Shown one piece after another: positions 26,894 through 35,588 of a stretch of DNA of 64,000 bases. The stretch is from Moraxella caprae DSM 19149 (GTDB taxonomy: Bacteria; Pseudomonadota; Gammaproteobacteria; Pseudomonadales; Moraxellaceae). Each line of letters starts with the position of its first letter. Within the stretch, counting starts at the first letter, position 1. The stretch is taken from positions 1 through 64,000 of the forward strand of contig NZ_AUGF01000004.1 in NCBI RefSeq assembly GCF_000426885.1, written 5' to 3'. The position numbers and the translations under genes were made by a program. The notes beneath the pieces were generated by a model. That model saw only the letters and a program-made list of their open reading frames with translations. It searched no databases and was not told the origin of the DNA.

Positions 26894-27625
26894 ATGAACA
26901 CACACGTTTTGCCGATTATCGGTTATCATCACTCGCCCTTATCCCAAAAGTTTGGCATTCCACGCCAGCCCAACCTTGTCGCCATTAAAAGCCACATCCG
27001 CTTTATTGCCCCTTATGGCACGCCCGACGCCTTTGTCGGCATTGAGCGGTATAGCCATTTATGGGTATTGTGGCAATTTCATCACAACAAAGAACAAGCC
27101 AGTTTTCGTCCGCAGGTGCGTCCACCACGTTTGGGTGGTAATGACAAAATCGGGGTATTTGCCACACGCAGTATGTACCGCCCGTCTGGGGTGGGGTTGT
27201 CGGTGGTGGGGTTTGATAAGGTAGAAGTGGTTGATAGTCAAATGATTTTACATATCATAGGGGCGGACATGATGGACAGCACGCCGATACTAGACATCAA
27301 GCCGTATCTGCCCTATGTGGACGGTGTGAATGGGGCGATGGGATTTGACAAACCGACTGGTCGGAATGTTATCTTTAATGATAAGGCAAATGATGAATTT
27401 GAACAATTGATAAAGTTGGGCTTATTAACAGCTGATGACAAAGCACTCATTGGCGAGCTGATTGCCCAAGACCCACGCCCTGCCTATCGCCAATCTGAAA
27501 TCGGGGTGGCGTGTGCCATGCGGTATGGGGCGGTGGACGTGGATTTTGTCATGAATGAGCAGGGGGTTATGGCGGTGTGTGGGGTGCGGGGTGCGGGTGG
27601 TTTAAAACCCCGACAAAATCTTTAA
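26894..27625 (+). CDS. trmO: tRNA (adenine(37)-N6)-methyltransferase TrmO
   Basis: A 243-residue TrmO/TsaA (YaeB) protein, which methylates t6A37 of tRNA-Thr to m6t6A with S-adenosylmethionine. Signatures are IIGYHHSPLSQKFGIPRQP at the start, YSHLWVLWQFH, RPPRLGGNDKIGVFATR with SMYRPSGVGLS (near residue 95), and DIKPYLPYVD (near 138). It is divergent from fpr and its end overlaps the convergent ruvA end by 24 bases. The t6A it acts on needs TsaE, encoded at 60316-60750. Confidence 0.93.
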   Translation: MNTHVLPIIGYHHSPLSQKFGIPRQPNLVAIKSHIRFIAPYGTPDAFVGIERYSHLWVLWQFHHNKEQASFRPQVRPPRLGGNDKIGVFATRSMYRPSGVGLSVVGFDKVEVVDSQMILHIIGADMMDSTPILDIKPYLPYVDGVNGAMGFDKPTGRNVIFNDKANDEFEQLIKLGLLTADDKALIGELIAQDPRPAYRQSEIGVACAMRYGAVDVDFVMNEQGVMAVCGVRGAGGLKPRQNL

Positions 27626-28228
27626 ACTTGCCTTTAATAGGTTTGATGTGGTCAGCTCATCATCGGACAGCGACTGTTTGGCGGTCTTAATGGCGGATTG
27701 AGCTTCCTTTTCTTTGTAGCCTAGGCTCACCAACGCACTTTCGGTTTCAGCGATGACGTGCATGGGGTTGGCGGTGTGTGTTGGCTCATTTTGGGCGGTG
27801 GTTGGGGTAAATAAATCGTCCGATGTGCCGTCCAATTTGCCTTTTAATTCAATAATAAGCCGTTGGGCGGTTTTTTTGCCAATGCCTGCCACACGAGTTA
27901 GGGCAGACTCATCGCCATATTCTACCGCCTGATGTAGTTCGCTAGGCGGTAAGGTTGAGAGTATGGCAAGTGCCATTTTTGCCCCCACGCCATTGATTTT
28001 GATGAGTTTTTTAAAAATTTCTCGCTCAGACTTGTCAGTAAAACCAAACAGCAGATGAGCATCTTCACGCACGACCAGTTGCGTATAAAGCGTAACGTTC
28101 ATGCCGACAGACAATGTACAAAACCCACCAATGGGCATTTCTATCTCATAGCCGACCCCGCCTGATGTCATGACACAAGCGACGGGAGCGGATAGATGGG
28201 CGACTTGCCCTGTAATCATACCAATCAT
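27602..28228 (-). CDS. ruvA: Holliday junction branch migration protein RuvA
   Basis: A 208-residue RuvA. MIGMITGQVAHLS starts the OB domain. The helix-hairpin-helix region has INGVGAKMALAILS and VAGIGKKTAQRLIIELK (near residues 70-125), and a C-terminal RuvB-binding domain has ALVSLGYKEKEAQSAI. AAGGA six bases before the ATG at 28228 supports the start. ruvB is not adjacent. It lies behind fba on the same strand, but a hairpin separates them. Confidence 0.95.
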   Translation of the reverse strand: MIGMITGQVAHLSAPVACVMTSGGVGYEIEMPIGGFCTLSVGMNVTLYTQLVVREDAHLLFGFTDKSEREIFKKLIKINGVGAKMALAILSTLPPSELHQAVEYGDESALTRVAGIGKKTAQRLIIELKGKLDGTSDDLFTPTTAQNEPTHTANPMHVIAETESALVSLGYKEKEAQSAIKTAKQSLSDDELTTSNLLKASLKILSGF

Positions 28229-28251
28229 GGTTTTTCCTTTAAAATACAAAT

Positions 28252-28273
28252 AAGGGCGAATCTTGTCGCCCTT
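28252..28273 (-). terminator. Hairpin between fba and ruvA
   Basis: AAGGGCGA and TCGCCCTT form a perfect 8-bp stem with a 6-base loop, located between the fba stop and the ruvA ribosome binding site. The following T tract is weak, so it may attenuate rather than stop. Confidence 0.55.
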
Positions 28274-28292
28274 ATTCACGATTTACACCAAT

Positions 28293-29330
28293 TTATTTGT
28301 AATATTCTACCATTTTTTCCAATGAGATTGGGCGGATTTTGCTGGCATGACCTGCCGAGCCAAAGGCTTCATAGCGTTGTACGCAGATGTCTTTCATGGC
28401 GTTCATGCTGGCTTGTAAATATTTTCTTGGGTCAAATTCAGCAGGGTAGTCGTTCATAAATTTACGAATCGCCCCTGTGCTGGCTAGGCGTAAGTCGGTG
28501 TCAATGTTGATTTTGCGAACACCGTGCTTGATGGCTTCGACAAGTTGTTCTACTGGCACGCCATAGGTTTCGCCAATGTTACCGCCATTTTCGTTGATGA
28601 TTTTTAGCCATTCTTGGGGAACGCTTGATGAACCATGCATGACAAGGTGAGTATTTGGCAGGGCTTCGTGGATTTCCTTAATGCGGTCAATCGCCAAAAT
28701 GTCGCCAGTAGGCGGACGGGTGAATTTGTACGCCCCATGAGACGTACCCACTGCAATGGCAAGAGCGTCCACGTTGGTATCGGCGACAAATTGACGGGCT
28801 TCTTCGACCGATGTCAAAAGCTGGCTATGGTCAAGTACGCCTTCTGCACCCACGCCATCTTCTTCGCCCGCCATGCCGGTCTCTAAGCTACCCAAACAGC
28901 CGATTTCGCCTTCGACCGACACACCGCACGCATGAGCCATTTTGACGACTTCACGGGTTACACGCACGTTGTAGTCATAATCAGCAGGGGTTTTGCCGTC
29001 TTCTTTTAATGAACCGTCCATCATGACCGAGCTAAATCCAAGCTGAATGGAGCGTTGGCAGACGGCAGGGCTTGTGCCGTGGTCTTGGTGCATGACAACA
29101 GGAATGTGCGGCCACTCTTCAATGGCAGACAAAATAAGGTGGCGTAAAAAGGGAGCCCCTGCGTATTTTCTGGCTCCTGCTGATGCTTGCACGATGACAG
29201 GCGAGTCGGTCTCGTCCGCTGCCATCATGATGGCACGCATTTGTTCTAGGTTGTTTACGTTAAAGGCGGGCAGACCGTAAGCGTGTTCGCCTGCGTGGTC
29301 AAGAAGTTGGCGTAAGGATACAAGTGCCAT
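28293..29330 (-). CDS. fba: Fructose-bisphosphate aldolase, class II
   Basis: A 345-residue zinc-dependent aldolase (class IIB type) of glycolysis and gluconeogenesis. Seen are [11 protein letters not shown] near residue 20, the zinc ligand region [11 protein letters not shown] near 80, [19 protein letters not shown] near 105, [12 protein letters not shown] near 140, GTSHGAYKF near 205 and [14 protein letters not shown] near 240. Full length. GGAGC precedes the ATG and a TATAAT lies about 25 bases further upstream on the minus strand. Confidence 0.96.
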   Translation of the reverse strand: MALVSLRQLLDHAGEHAYGLPAFNVNNLEQMRAIMMAADETDSPVIVQASAGARKYAGAPFLRHLILSAIEEWPHIPVVMHQDHGTSPAVCQRSIQLGFSSVMMDGSLKEDGKTPADYDYNVRVTREVVKMAHACGVSVEGEIGCLGSLETGMAGEEDGVGAEGVLDHSQLLTSVEEARQFVADTNVDALAIAVGTSHGAYKFTRPPTGDILAIDRIKEIHEALPNTHLVMHGSSSVPQEWLKIINENGGNIGETYGVPVEQLVEAIKHGVRKINIDTDLRLASTGAIRKFMNDYPAEFDPRKYLQASMNAMKDICVQRYEAFGSAGHASKIRPISLEKMVEYYK

Positions 29331-29610
29331 GATAGCTCCAAAATGATTAAATTTGTCAAATTATATCAAAAAAAAACGTGAAAATCATGGTATTTTGTAT
29401 CAAATCACGTAGTTATTGTGAACTTTCTAGACATCAAAGACGAATCAAATAAAAAAGTTATCAATAATCATTATTTTTGAAACAAATAATTTGCAACAAA
29501 ATGTAATAAGCTTATGAAACCACTGTATCAAAATTAAATAACGTGTTATCATCATAAAAACTTAACAATTTGTTAGGTTAAATCAATCCCTTAGTTAGGA
29601 GAAGGAAGCT

Positions 29611-30500
29611 ATGAAAAATTTCAATACCAAGGCAAAGTATGCCATTTTACCATTGATGTTGTCAGCGTTGATGGCATGTAGCGATAAAGCCCCTGAAACT
29701 GCCAGTGAGCCTAAGAGCGAGCCGGCACCTACCGCACAGCACCAGCCACGGGTGAGCAAGCTAGTACCAGTGCCACCGCACCCAACGCCCAAAGCTATGT
29801 GGTCGGTATTGACGCCAACTATCCCCCTTATGATTTTAAGGATGAAAATGGCAATGCCCAAGGCTTTGATGTGGATATCATCAAAGCCATTGCTGAAAAT
29901 CAAGGCTTTGGTGTGGACGTCGTTCCTCAGGACTGGGAAGTGCTTGTTGAAGGTTTGGATAATGCCCAAAGCCATGTTGTGATGTCAGGTTTTTCAAGAA
30001 ACGATGAGCGAGAAGCAAAATATTTACTTTCTAATACCTATGCATGGGGACGAGATGCGCTCGCTGTTTCTGCGGAAAACAACAGTATCAAAAACTTAAA
30101 AGATTTAAATGGCAAGAAAGTTGCAACATTGGCTGATAGTCCCTATATTCCGCAATTAGAAGAAGTGATTGGTCAAGGCAATCCTAGTATTATTGGAAAG
30201 CCATCTGCATTCTTAGCTTTTAAAGAATTGGCGACAGGCAATGCTGAGGCGGTATTGGCAGATGAAGGTGTGCTACGTTACTATGCCAAGCAGTTCCCCG
30301 AGGTTAACTTTAAAATCGTCGTCGGTGAAGGCGAGGCTTTTGAGTATTATGACATGATTATCATTACACCAAAGTCTGAAAATGAGCTGATGGAAAAAAT
30401 CAATACAGGGCTTGCCAACATTGTCGCCGATGGTACTTATGCCAAAATTCATGAAAAATGGTTTGGCGTAGCACCCGAAAAATTACCCACTACAAAATAG
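29611..30500 (+). pseudogene. Amino-acid ABC transporter substrate-binding lipoprotein (SBP family 3), frameshifted
   Basis: The first part encodes a lipoprotein signal with lipobox LMAC (Cys near residue 23) and a Ser/Pro/Ala linker. The binding domain (GIDANYPPYDFKDENGN, FDVDIIKAIAENQGF, an NLKDLNGKKVATLADSP stretch, AVLADEGVLRYYAKQ) continues in another frame to 30500. One missing base between about 29715 and 29800, in the low-complexity linker, rejoins them into about 296 residues. Ligands of this family are polar amino acids or cystine. No permease or ATPase gene is adjacent. A strong AGGAGAAGGA region precedes the ATG. Confidence 0.82.
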
Positions 30501-30509
30501 GGTAAATGC

Positions 30510-30728
30510 TTAAAAAGACTTGGTGTTGCCAAGTCTTTTTTTATTGCTAAGATTTATAAAGTATCCAGATGGGTATTGATGGGAAAATACCCAAATCCCA
30601 ATCCGCATTCCAACGCCCATTAACGAACCAAACACACTCAATGGGATAACTAAAGTCAAAAGCCATTGTAAATTTTTAAAGATAAAGGCTAGGAATTTGT
30701 CTTTAAAATTAGGATGTTGGGTTGTCAT
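30510..30728 (-). CDS. Small membrane protein, 72 aa, possibly a remnant
   Basis: ATG at 30728 with AAGGCG upstream. Two hydrophobic stretches are seen (LQWLLTLVIPLSVFGSLMGV and MRIGIWVFS). The C-terminus runs through the opposite-strand terminator hairpin of the convergent gene, which suggests that the end is not original and that this is a shortened gene. Not recognised. Confidence 0.4.
   Translation of the reverse strand: MTTQHPNFKDKFLAFIFKNLQWLLTLVIPLSVFGSLMGVGMRIGIWVFSHQYPSGYFINLSNKKRLGNTKSF
30515..30543 (+). terminator. Terminator after the binding-protein gene
   Basis: AAGACTTGG, loop TGTTG and CCAAGTCTT followed by a T run, 15 bases after the stop. Confidence 0.85.
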
Positions 30729-30783
30729 GATTTTCGCCTTTTTAAATTTATCAAAATCTCAAACTTATCATAATACAAAAATA

Positions 30784-30804
30784 AAACCACTCAAAGAGTG
30801 GTTT
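30784..30804 (-). terminator. Terminator at the end of the isc operon
   Basis: On the minus strand AAACCACTC, a 3-base loop and GAGTGGTTT are followed by TTATTTTT, 7 bases after the fdx stop. Confidence 0.8.
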
Positions 30805-30810
30805 AGGATT

Positions 30811-31152
30811 TTAATGATGACCTTCTTTGGCGTGGTTTAGCGTGTGTTTTGGGATATAGACGGTTAGGTTTTCGTCAGCGACAACGCATTGGCACGATAG
30901 GCGAGAGTTTGGCTCCAAGCCCCACGCACGGTCAAGCAAGTCAGCTTCTATGTCGTCCATTTCTTCTAGGCTATCAAAACCTTCACGGACAACCACATGG
31001 CACGTGGTACACGCCTTTGAGCAGTCGCAAGCGTGTTCAATGTTAATGCCGTGTTCGTGCAAGCCTTCAAGCAGGTTTTCGCCTGCGTTTAGCTCAACGG
31101 TTGCCCCTTCTGGGCAGATTTCGTGGTGGGGAAGTACGGTGATTGTTACCAT
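30811..31152 (-). CDS. fdx: ISC system [2Fe-2S] ferredoxin
   Basis: A 113-residue adrenodoxin-type ferredoxin. The cluster ligands are in CDCSKACTTC (near residues 41-50) and the later LSCQC. It supplies electrons for Fe-S cluster assembly on IscU. It is the last gene of the isc operon. ATG at 31152 is preferred; a GTG nine bases upstream is possible. It is separated from hscA by a spacer holding a family C-like palindrome. Confidence 0.95.
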   Translation of the reverse strand: MVTITVLPHHEICPEGATVELNAGENLLEGLHEHGINIEHACDCSKACTTCHVVVREGFDSLEEMDDIEADLLDRAWGLEPNSRLSCQCVVADENLTVYIPKHTLNHAKEGHH

Positions 31153-31186
31153 GATACTCACTTTTATTTTTTAATGGGTTTTTGGA

Positions 31187-31264
31187 CAATTGCCCAACCT
31201 ACGGATTTTTAACGATTAATTTTGACAATTAAGGATTGATTGGGCAATTGCAATTGCCCCCTAC
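31187..31264. repeat. Family C-like palindromic element inside the isc operon
   Basis: ATTGCCCAACCTAC at the left is complementary in part to the right end TGGGCAATTGCAATTGCCCC with CTAC, and TGGGCAATTGCAATTGCCC is itself nearly palindromic. The element fills most of the 127-base gap between hscA and fdx and can form strong hairpins in the transcript. Confidence 0.6.
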
Positions 31265-31279
31265 TTGATAGAAATGCAA

Positions 31280-33151
31280 TCATTTCCAATCACTTGCCTT
31301 TGTTCCTGCCAATGCCTGTTTGACATTTTGGTTCATGATAACGGACGCAAAATTATCCGACAATGGTTTTAATTCGCTCACCGCCTTATCCAGCATTGCT
31401 TTATCATCGACAGTTTGGGCGGTGTCAATGGCGGATTTGACAGCGGTCATTTTTTCGTTTAATTTGGCTTTTTCATTGTCATCAAGCAAGTCGCCAAATT
31501 CGTCCAACGCCGATTGCAATGCCAAAATCTCACGCTCGGCTTCTACTTTGGCTTCGATAAGCATACGTTTTTCTTTATCGGCTTTGGCGTGGATAAAGCC
31601 TGCTTTTAGAAGTTCTTCTTGTTGCTCTTCGGTCAGTCCATAGCTTGGCACGACATCAATTTTACTGGCGACTTTGGTGGTCGTCTCCATTGCCGATACG
31701 GTCAGTTGTCCGTTGGCATCAATGGCAAAGGTAACTTCCACACGGGCAAGCCCTGCTTTCATCGGTGGAATGCCTGTCAGCGTAAAATTCGCCAAAGTGC
31801 GACAATCCGCCACGGTCTCACGCTCGCCTTGCACCACATGAATCACCATACCCGTCTGAGCGTCCGTGTGCGTGGTAAAGGTCTGTCTGCGTGCCACAGG
31901 AATGGGGGTGTTGCGTGGAATGATGACTTCGGTCAGTCCGCCCATGGTTTCAAGCCCAAGCGATAGGGGCGTAACATCAAGTAGGAGCAGGTTATCATCT
32001 TCTTTGTTGATGAGCTGATGAGCAAGCCTTGTCGCCCCAAGTGCCACCACTTCATCGGGGTTGATGGAGCAAAGGGGCTGTTTGTCAAAAAAAGTTTGTA
32101 CCGCTTGCTTGATAATAGGCATGCGGGTTGAGCCACCAACCAGCACCACTTCATCAATGGCGGTCTTGTCAAGGCGTGCGTCAGTTAGCATTTGTTTGCA
32201 ATTTTGCAAAGTTCGGCGAATGACAGGCTCACAAATTTGGGTTAAAGTTTCATTTGTCAAAATTGTGGTAAAGGGCACGCCGTTAATCTCAATATCTACC
32301 GACACCGCTTGACGCTGTGAGAGTTTTTGCTTGTAGCTTTTGGCAAGGTTGGCAAGGGTGCTTTTTTGGGCGTTGTCCACGTCTTTGGGGTCATGTCCTG
32401 CCGATTTGATAAAAAAGTTGGCAATCAAGCGGTCAATGTCATCTCCGCCCAAAGCCGAATTTCCGCCTGTGGCCAAGACTTCAAACACGCCGTCTTTTAG
32501 GGATAGCACCGACACATCAAACGTCCCTCCGCCTAGGTCATAAATCAGATAAGTGCCTGTTTTGGCGGATTTGTCAAGCCCATAGGCAATGGCGGCGGCG
32601 GTTGGCTCATTTAAAAGGCGTAAGACATTGAGTCCAATGCTCGCCCCTGCGTCTTTGGTGGCTTGGCGTTGGGCTTCGTCAAAATAGGCAGGCACGGTAA
32701 TCACCGCCCCCTGTATGCTGTCAGGCGGTAGGCTTGCCTTGGCGTGGTTGTAGAGCTTGGCTAGGATGTGGGCAGACGTTTCAACGGGCGATTTGTCACC
32801 TTGTGCAGTAACGAACGCTGGCATGGCGTTGTCGCCCCCAACCAGCTCGTAAGGGTGGCTAAATTTAATATCGGCAAGCGAACGCCCCATAAAGCGTTTG
32901 GCAGAAATAATGGTATTTTTGGGGTCATTATAAGTCAAGGCGTGCTTGCCCACAATGGGAATGTCCGCCTTATCGCCATAATACACCACGCTCGGCAATA
33001 GGGGGCTGTCGCCAAAGGGCAACACGTCCGCCCGTCCTGAGCGTACCACGCCCACAAGCGAATGAGTCGTCCCTAAGTCTATGCCTAAGGCGTAGCGGTG
33101 CTCGTGGGGTTTGGCGGATTGGTTGGGTTCGCTGATTTGAAGTAGGGACAT
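31280..33151 (-). CDS. hscA: Fe-S assembly chaperone HscA
   Basis: A 623-residue Hsp70 specialised for IscU. The ATPase domain has GIDLGTTHSLVGVVRSG near residue 24, VPAYFDEAQRQATKDA near 155, RLLNEPTAAAIAYGLD near 180 and YDLGGGTFDVSVL near 205. The substrate domain starts around LLLDVTPLSLGLETMGG. It is in the usual position between hscB and fdx. Length fits the family (616 in E. coli). Confidence 0.97.
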   Translation of the reverse strand: MSLLQISEPNQSAKPHEHRYALGIDLGTTHSLVGVVRSGRADVLPFGDSPLLPSVVYYGDKADIPIVGKHALTYNDPKNTIISAKRFMGRSLADIKFSHPYELVGGDNAMPAFVTAQGDKSPVETSAHILAKLYNHAKASLPPDSIQGAVITVPAYFDEAQRQATKDAGASIGLNVLRLLNEPTAAAIAYGLDKSAKTGTYLIYDLGGGTFDVSVLSLKDGVFEVLATGGNSALGGDDIDRLIANFFIKSAGHDPKDVDNAQKSTLANLAKSYKQKLSQRQAVSVDIEINGVPFTTILTNETLTQICEPVIRRTLQNCKQMLTDARLDKTAIDEVVLVGGSTRMPIIKQAVQTFFDKQPLCSINPDEVVALGATRLAHQLINKEDDNLLLLDVTPLSLGLETMGGLTEVIIPRNTPIPVARRQTFTTHTDAQTGMVIHVVQGERETVADCRTLANFTLTGIPPMKAGLARVEVTFAIDANGQLTVSAMETTTKVASKIDVVPSYGLTEEQQEELLKAGFIHAKADKEKRMLIEAKVEAEREILALQSALDEFGDLLDDNEKAKLNEKMTAVKSAIDTAQTVDDKAMLDKAVSELKPLSDNFASVIMNQNVKQALAGTKASDWK

Positions 33152-33289
33152 GGTATTATGGTATTTTATGGTTTTACAGGTTGGCTAAAATTTTAACATG
33201 GTTTTACCTATTTGGGATAAATTGGGTGTTAAAATTTTTGGTGTTTTATGGGTTGTTTAAGTTTTTTGAATTTTTAAAATAATAAAAAA

Positions 33290-33832
33290 TCACACATATA
33301 AATCATCATCTTGCCCGTCATCTTGACTTGATGATTTGGACAAAGCGTCCGTCATGTCATCGTGCAATTTACCCAAAAAGCGTAATTTTTGGGCGATGAT
33401 TTGGGCGGTTTGCCAGTCTTTTGCTTGATAAACGCTGTCAAAATCGTCTGCTGTTTGGCTCATTAAGGCATTGATATTGTTGGCAATTTGGCTGATTGTA
33501 TGTTTGTCATTATCAAAAATGGCATCTTCTAGCTCCATGCGATAGCTCATCATCTGCATCAAAAACGGCTCATCGGCAATGGTTTTGTCCGAATTAAATG
33601 CCACGCCTGATAATTCAAGCAAATAGATTGCACGGCTGTCATCACGGTTTAGGGTGTCAAAAGCGTGATTAATCAAAGCGGTATTTTGCTCGGCTTGGGC
33701 GATATTGTCGGCATTGTCGGGGTGGTGCTGTTTTTGCAGGTGTAAAAAGGTCGCTTTTAGGGCGGATTTATCAATGCTAAACGCCACAGGCAGCCCAAAC
33801 AATTCAAAAAAATTATTGGTTAATAACGCCAT
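33290..33832 (-). CDS. hscB: Fe-S assembly co-chaperone HscB
   Basis: A 180-residue J-domain protein. NFFELFGLPVAFSIDKSAL begins the chain and the J domain includes the QKQHHPDNADN segment with the HPD motif near residue 37. The C-terminal helical domain binds IscU. It starts 4 bases after iscA ends. Length is normal (171 in E. coli), with an acidic tail. Confidence 0.95.
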   Translation of the reverse strand: MALLTNNFFELFGLPVAFSIDKSALKATFLHLQKQHHPDNADNIAQAEQNTALINHAFDTLNRDDSRAIYLLELSGVAFNSDKTIADEPFLMQMMSYRMELEDAIFDNDKHTISQIANNINALMSQTADDFDSVYQAKDWQTAQIIAQKLRFLGKLHDDMTDALSKSSSQDDGQDDDLYV

Positions 33833-33835
33833 AAG

Positions 33836-34156
33836 TTACACCGTAAAGGATTCGCCACAACCGCATTCGCCTGTTTGGTTGGGGTTTGTGAATTTAAAGC
33901 CAGAATTTAGCCCTTCGGTAACGTAATCCATTTGTAAGCCGTCCAGATAGACAAGGCTTTTTGGATCAACGAACACACCCACGCCGTCATTATCAAAACG
34001 CTCATCGGTTTCGTTTGGCTCGTCCACAAATTCAAGCACATAGGCAAGACCTGAACACCCCGCCGTTCGTACGCCCACACGAATGCCCACACCGCTTCCA
34101 CGATTTGCCAAAAAGTCTTTGACGTGCGTTATCGCTCGGTCTGTTAGAGTAATCAT
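33836..34156 (-). CDS. iscA: Iron-sulfur cluster assembly protein IscA
   Basis: A 106-residue A-type carrier. [19 protein letters not shown] starts the chain, [16 protein letters not shown] holds the first conserved Cys (near residue 35) and [11 protein letters not shown] at the end holds the CxC pair. It delivers clusters to target proteins. It is in canonical order after iscU. Confidence 0.97.
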   Translation of the reverse strand: MITLTDRAITHVKDFLANRGSGVGIRVGVRTAGCSGLAYVLEFVDEPNETDERFDNDGVGVFVDPKSLVYLDGLQMDYVTEGLNSGFKFTNPNQTGECGCGESFTV

Positions 34157-34319
34157 AAGTCTTTCCTATTTTTACAATTTTTTACAAGTTATTGATTTTT
34201 ATAGGTAAATTTGCCTTATTTGACTTTGAATTTTATTTTAAAATTCGTAGGGGTGAGTTATATCCGCCAGTACAAAATACCAATAAAAAGCCAATTTGGG
34301 CTATTTAACAGAATTAAGA

Positions 34320-34706
34320 TTAAGCAATTGCCGATTTGGCTTGATAATCTTCAATCGCCGCCTTAATCGCATCTTCTGCCAATACAGAGCAATGCACCTT
34401 GACAGGAGGCAAGGCAAGCTCTTGGGCAATGTCTAGGTTTTTAATGGCACGGGCTTCGTCAATGGTTTTGCCTTTGAGCCATTCGGTAACGAGTGAGCTT
34501 GATGCAATCGCCGAGCCACAGCCATAAGTTTTAAATTTTGCGTCTTCGATGATACCATCATCGCCCACTTGGATTTGCAAACGCATCACATCGCCACAGG
34601 CGGGGGCTCCGACCATGCCTGTGCCAACATTTTTGGCGTTTTTGTCTAGGCTACCCACATTGCGGGGGTTTTCGTAATGGTCAATGACCTTGTCTGAGTA
34701 TGCCAT
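34320..34706 (-). CDS. iscU: Fe-S cluster scaffold IscU
   Basis: A 128-residue scaffold with the three ligand cysteines in GAPACGDVM (near residue 36), KTYGCGSAIASSS (near 62) and VHCSVLAEDAI (near 106), and the HscA recognition segment LPPVKVHCS just before the last one. GAGAGA precedes the ATG. A foreign-looking gene separates it from iscS upstream. Confidence 0.97.
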   Translation of the reverse strand: MAYSDKVIDHYENPRNVGSLDKNAKNVGTGMVGAPACGDVMRLQIQVGDDGIIEDAKFKTYGCGSAIASSSLVTEWLKGKTIDEARAIKNLDIAQELALPPVKVHCSVLAEDAIKAAIEDYQAKSAIA

Positions 34707-34818
34707 AGTTTTTCTCTCTTTGTTTGGGATTATTGCCTTGCTCTATGGGCTTGGAATAATCAGTTAATTTGGTTAAATTAAATCACTTTTTAAAATTAAG
34801 GATATAAACTTGAATAGG

Positions 34819-35588
34819 TTAGCCACCAGACCAAGCATAAACAACTTTACTAAAATCTAAATTTTTTAAATCTTCGGGTGTGATAAAGAAGTTAGCAACA
34901 CCACAATCTCCCCAAAGGGCTTTATAAGATTTTGTTGCCCTTGAATATTCGCTATCTAATTGAAATAATAGCTTATGGTGTTTATCCCACTTTTCCCAAA
35001 ATGCCCAATAGAAAATATCACCCTGTACAAAAGTGGGCTCACCCCCAATTTGATGACGCAAAGGCTCACTTTTTCCCTCCAAAACTATTGTTCACTATGG
35101 AAGGTTATTGGAAATTCCCCACTCAATAAACTATATTCACCATAAGAATGATGACTTTCATAAGTGGGGTACTGCGAAAAATCGGATTGCAATTCACTTT
35201 CTGGTAAAATATCAGTGTGATAAATCACATCATAGCCAATTTTCTTGAAAATTTGTGGGTATAACTCTTCTCGCATATTTGGAGTAATTTCTGCAAAAGG
35301 AACACTACAATCACCACCCTGCCCATAATCTTCATCATCTCTATCCACAAAAAACTGTAAAATGCCTTTGGTGGGGTAGTCTGGCAATGGGGGCATTTCG
35401 GCAAAATTGATTTGTGCCAATAGCGTTAATGGATTGCCAGTTTTTCTATTTTTGGGGTATTCCATACCAATGGGCAAGTAGGGCTTTCCGCCCACTTTAC
35501 TTTGAAATAAAGTGGTTGGAGAATTTTCGCCCAATTTCAGATAAACGACAGGGTGTTTTACATTATCTTCCATTAGTGTTCCTGCCAC
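34819..35588 (-). pseudogene. YwqG family (DUF1963) protein within the isc operon, frameshifted
   Basis: The first part (from ATG 35588, 16 bases inside the iscS end) has the DUF1963 features KVGGKPYLPIGMEYP and LTLLAQINFAEMPPLPDYP, with KGILQFFVDRDDEDYG. The last part (HQIGGEPTFVQGD, LFQLDSEY, WGDCGVANFFITPEDL) is in a different frame after a stop at 35085-35087. One missing base near 35078-35088 rejoins them into about 256 residues, the usual family length. The family function is unknown. Its position between iscS and iscU is not part of the standard isc order. Confidence 0.85.
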
